Assembly: GCA_022361535.1 (NCBI GenBank)
Contig: JAKSAU010001055.1
Coordinates: forward strand, 1 to 8,735
DNA: 8,735 nt
Source of the DNA: Desulfobacterales bacterium
Lineage (GTDB): Bacteria; Desulfobacterota; Desulfobacteria; Desulfobacterales; Desulfobacteraceae
Reading direction: 5' to 3'
Shown: positions 6,965 through 8,735 of the stretch, piece after piece
How the letters are laid out: each line of letters opens with the position of its first letter
How positions within the stretch are numbered: the stretch's first letter is position 1
Position numbers and translations under genes: made by a program
The notes under the pieces: model-generated
What the model saw: only the letters and a program-made list of their open reading frames with translations
Database searches by the model: none
Told to the model about the DNA's origin: nothing

Positions 6965-7438
6965 CTATATTTTCATAACAAAAAGCAAGGCGCCGCTCAA
7001 GTCTTCTATATCTGCCTGGAATTCCAAGGAATACTCTTTACCGGCATTGTCTTTTTCAATACCTGCGGGTATATAATCATTCATATTAGGAACACTGATT
7101 GCTGATGTGCCCAACTGGATGTACTGAAACAGGTAAGCACGAATTCGTGTAAGACCAGTACTTATGCTGTCCGCTTCCCCAGAGCGTCTTTGGATTTGTG
7201 TTGTAGGTCCGTCAACGACTTCTGTCGGGGTAGATGCTTCCGAACTGCCAGACACACCGTTAAACGATATCGGCATGGGCAACTGAGTCAAGGCCTGACT
7301 GACAGGATAGATTCGTACACGAAAATCCGGGGATGCCTTAAGGGATTCTTGGCAAAGTCCCGGGCTGGCTGAAAATTCCATCAACGCCGGAATCATAACA
7401 AAAATGATAAGTAGTCCTGGATTAAAATATCTGCTCAT
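6965..7438 (-). CDS. Small exported protein of unknown function
   Basis: 157 residues; I do not recognise the family. The N-terminus has a signal-peptide layout: R3, a hydrophobic core at about 8-20 (GLLIIFVMIPALM) and small or polar residues before C29-Q30, where export cleavage could occur. C29 is not in a proper lipobox (PGLC has leucine at -1), so a lipoprotein is unlikely. The mature part is about 128 residues, Ser/Thr-rich in the middle (around 65-90), without cysteine or a clear membrane helix, and ends in alternating hydrophobic stretches suggesting beta structure (YSLEFQADIEDLSGALLFVM). The ATG is chosen because AAGGAGGTG lies just upstream and the signal peptide begins there; a longer in-frame reading from 7543 would cross the terminator. 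It is convergent with the corrinoid activator (46-base gap, no clear terminator) and insulated from the kinase upstream. It is probably real, but function is unknown. Confidence 0.65.
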   Translation of the reverse strand: MSRYFNPGLLIIFVMIPALMEFSASPGLCQESLKASPDFRVRIYPVSQALTQLPMPISFNGVSGSSEASTPTEVVDGPTTQIQRRSGEADSISTGLTRIRAYLFQYIQLGTSAISVPNMNDYIPAGIEKDNAGKEYSLEFQADIEDLSGALLFVMKI

Positions 7439-7440
7439 AA

Positions 7441-7456
7441 CACACCTCCTTGTGTG
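7441..7456 (-). promoter_or_regulatory. Strong ribosome binding site inside a short palindrome
   Basis: On the minus strand the sequence reads CACACAAGGAGGTGTG, ending three bases before the ATG at 7438. The near-perfect Shine-Dalgarno AAGGAGG decides the start of the small exported protein. CACAC and GTGTG form a 5-bp stem with AAGGAG in the loop, so the site may be presented or occluded by a small hairpin. A second palindrome, GTAAAT-TTT-ATTTAC at 7460-7474, lies just upstream in the same leader. Confidence 0.6.
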
Positions 7457-7517
7457 GAAGTAAATTTTATTTACAAATACGTTAGAGCAAAAACCGTGCA
7501 ACCCTTCCCAAAAGAGC

Positions 7518-7561
7518 AAAAAAAAATTGAAACACCTTTTCAATAAAGGGTTTCAATTTTT
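7518..7561 (-). terminator. Intrinsic terminator after the hybrid kinase gene
   Basis: Bases 7527-7539 pair with 7545-7556 (12 bp, one bulged A at 7534, 5-base loop), extended by five A-T pairs from the flanking A- and T-runs. Read on the minus strand the stem is followed by nine T residues (7526 down to 7518). It lies about 65 bases past the kinase stop. The right-hand T-run makes it potentially bidirectional. It separates the kinase from the small exported-protein gene. Confidence 0.8.
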
Positions 7562-7626
7562 AACTTTTTTAGATTCAACTTATAGAGAAGAATGGTATAG
7601 TTAAATATCACCAGGCCATTTAAATT

Positions 7627-8735
7627 TCACCCAGACAACGCATCGCGAATTACTAATCCCATTTCATTTCTTGGTACCGGTTTGGAAACCAAGGCCGCTA
7701 TACCCATTTCCACAGCGGTTTTTTCATCAATCAGATCAGAATGGCCCGTACAGATAATGATGGGAATATTGGTGCGAACAGCCATAATTTTTTTAGCAAG
7801 ATCCGATCCTGTCATTCCCGGCATGGTCATATCCGTTATAACTAAGTCGAAGCTGCCCGGAGATTTTTCAAACAGGCTAAACGCTTCGCCCGGATCGTTA
7901 ACTTCAGTAATCTGATACCCCATCTGGGCCAAGTTTTTCTTGTACATATCTGTGATTGCCATATCGTCATCAACAAATAGAATACGCTCACTGCCGTGCT
8001 CAGTTATTTGCTGTACCTCTTTTTTACTTGAATCAGGCTGTTTTTGAGTGACCGGGAGGCAAATTGTGAACCGGGTCCCTTTACCTGGTTTGCTGTCCAC
8101 CCATATATCCCCGTTATGCGCTTTTACAATTCCCACCACAACAGCCAACCCCATGCCAGACCCTTTGCCCACATCTTTAGTAGTAAAATAGGGATCAAAG
8201 ATCCGATCCAAAATATCCGATGAAATGCCTTGACCATTATCATTGACCTTAATTCGAACATATGGGCCAGGTTTTAACCCGTTGGCCATTGAGATATTTT
8301 TCCAGGTCAATTCCATGGCGTCGACCTTGATCTCAATTCTACCTTTTTCATCGGGCATGGCCTGGAATGCATTAATACACAGGTTCATTAAAATACGATT
8401 GATTTGTATGGGATCGGCCATCACAATTGCCTCGCCAGCTGTAATACACGGATCGATATCAACTGTGGCCGGTATGGATGACCGCATAAAATTTAATGTA
8501 TCTCGGACGACTGGAATAATATCTATGGGACCTAAATGCTGGTCGGTTTTTCGAGAAAAACTGAGTAATTGTTTAACGATATCTGCAGCTCTTAAACTTG
8601 CATCCCGTATTTCTTCGAGTTCCTCGTACGCCGGGTCTTCTTCAGACATATCATCAAGTGCAAGTTCTGTATTTCCCAAAATGATTCCTAAAATGTTATT
8701 GAAGTCATGGGCAATTCCGCCGGCCAGCGTACCAA
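7627..8735 (-). CDS. Hybrid histidine kinase with C-terminal receiver, 5' end cut by window edge
   Basis: The minus-strand frame is open through the right edge. The visible 368 residues begin inside the H-box (GTLAGGIAHDFNNIL, histidine codon at 8709-8707), so the sensor region lies outside the window and the TTG at 8679 is not the start. Next come the dimerisation helix with LRAADIV, an N-box (QINRILMNLCINAFQAM), DNGQGIS, DPYFTTK and G2 GKGSGMGLAVV. After a short linker comes a receiver domain (about 7990-7640) with acidic cluster VDDD, phospho-accepting aspartate in VITDMTMPGMTG (codon 7833-7831), T in CTGHSD and the conserved lysine in VSKP. This is the usual design of PAS-type hybrid kinases in these bacteria; autophosphorylation would be followed by transfer to the fused receiver. 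The signal is unknown. The helix segment resembles that of the LuxQ-like kinase but there is no evidence they share a pathway. Confidence 0.9.
   Translation of the reverse strand, partial: GTLAGGIAHDFNNILGIILGNTELALDDMSEEDPAYEELEEIRDASLRAADIVKQLLSFSRKTDQHLGPIDIIPVVRDTLNFMRSSIPATVDIDPCITAGEAIVMADPIQINRILMNLCINAFQAMPDEKGRIEIKVDAMELTWKNISMANGLKPGPYVRIKVNDNGQGISSDILDRIFDPYFTTKDVGKGSGMGLAVVVGIVKAHNGDIWVDSKPGKGTRFTICLPVTQKQPDSSKKEVQQITEHGSERILFVDDDMAITDMYKKNLAQMGYQITEVNDPGEAFSLFEKSPGSFDLVITDMTMPGMTGSDLAKKIMAVRTNIPIIICTGHSDLIDEKTAVEMGIAALVSKPVPRNEMGLVIRDALSG

Noticed and set aside
7490..7543. Longer 192-residue form of the small exported protein
   Set aside because: The extra N-terminus would be encoded through the terminator stem and would bury the signal peptide and strong ribosome site.
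7609..7620. 12-base match CACCAGGCCATT also at 4839-4850
   Set aside because: One copy is inside a coding region and flanks do not match; likely chance rather than an attachment site or repeat.

Overview
The window holds seven protein genes and looks like chromosome from an anaerobic, moderately AT-rich bacterium, most plausibly a sulfate reducer of the Desulfobacterota (Desulfobacteraceae-like). That placement is inferred from gene content and style: PAS and hybrid histidine kinases together with an ATP-dependent corrinoid reactivation module. There is no rRNA or other marker to prove it. No tRNA, rRNA, CRISPR array, transposase or obvious mobile element was seen.

Left region (1-925). A LysE/RhtB-family exporter gene runs leftward and leaves the window just short of its normal end. 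A 334-base AT-rich divergent intergenic region follows. It carries a good sigma70-type promoter for the rightward genes, a probable extended -10 promoter for the exporter, and two inverted repeats that could be operators or leader hairpins.

Centre left (926-4329). A tightly coupled pair (TAATG overlap) encodes a LuxP-type periplasmic autoinducer-2 binding protein and a LuxQ-type membrane histidine kinase. Every ligand-contact residue I can recall for Vibrio harveyi LuxP is present in register, so this is a strong candidate for a true AI-2 receptor outside the Vibrionaceae. The kinase differs from Vibrio LuxQ in ending after its ATPase domain: it has no receiver domain, and no LuxU or response regulator gene lies beside it.

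Centre right (4330-6918). After a 259-base gap come two close-packed genes. One encodes a free-standing protein resembling the methionine synthase (MetH) activation domain, the other a [2Fe-2S]/ASKHA ATPase of the corrinoid reductive-activator type. Together they probably return inactive cob(II)alamin to cob(I)alamin for a methyltransferase encoded elsewhere, possibly a MetH lacking its own reactivation domain. AI-2 derives from the activated methyl cycle in which MetH works, so the neighbourhood is suggestive, but the link is only an inference.

Right region (6919-8735). On the minus strand, convergent with the corrinoid genes, are a small exported protein of unknown function with a very strong, possibly hairpin-embedded ribosome binding site, then a strong intrinsic terminator, and then the 3' part of a hybrid histidine kinase (H-box, ATPase, C-terminal receiver) that runs off the right edge.
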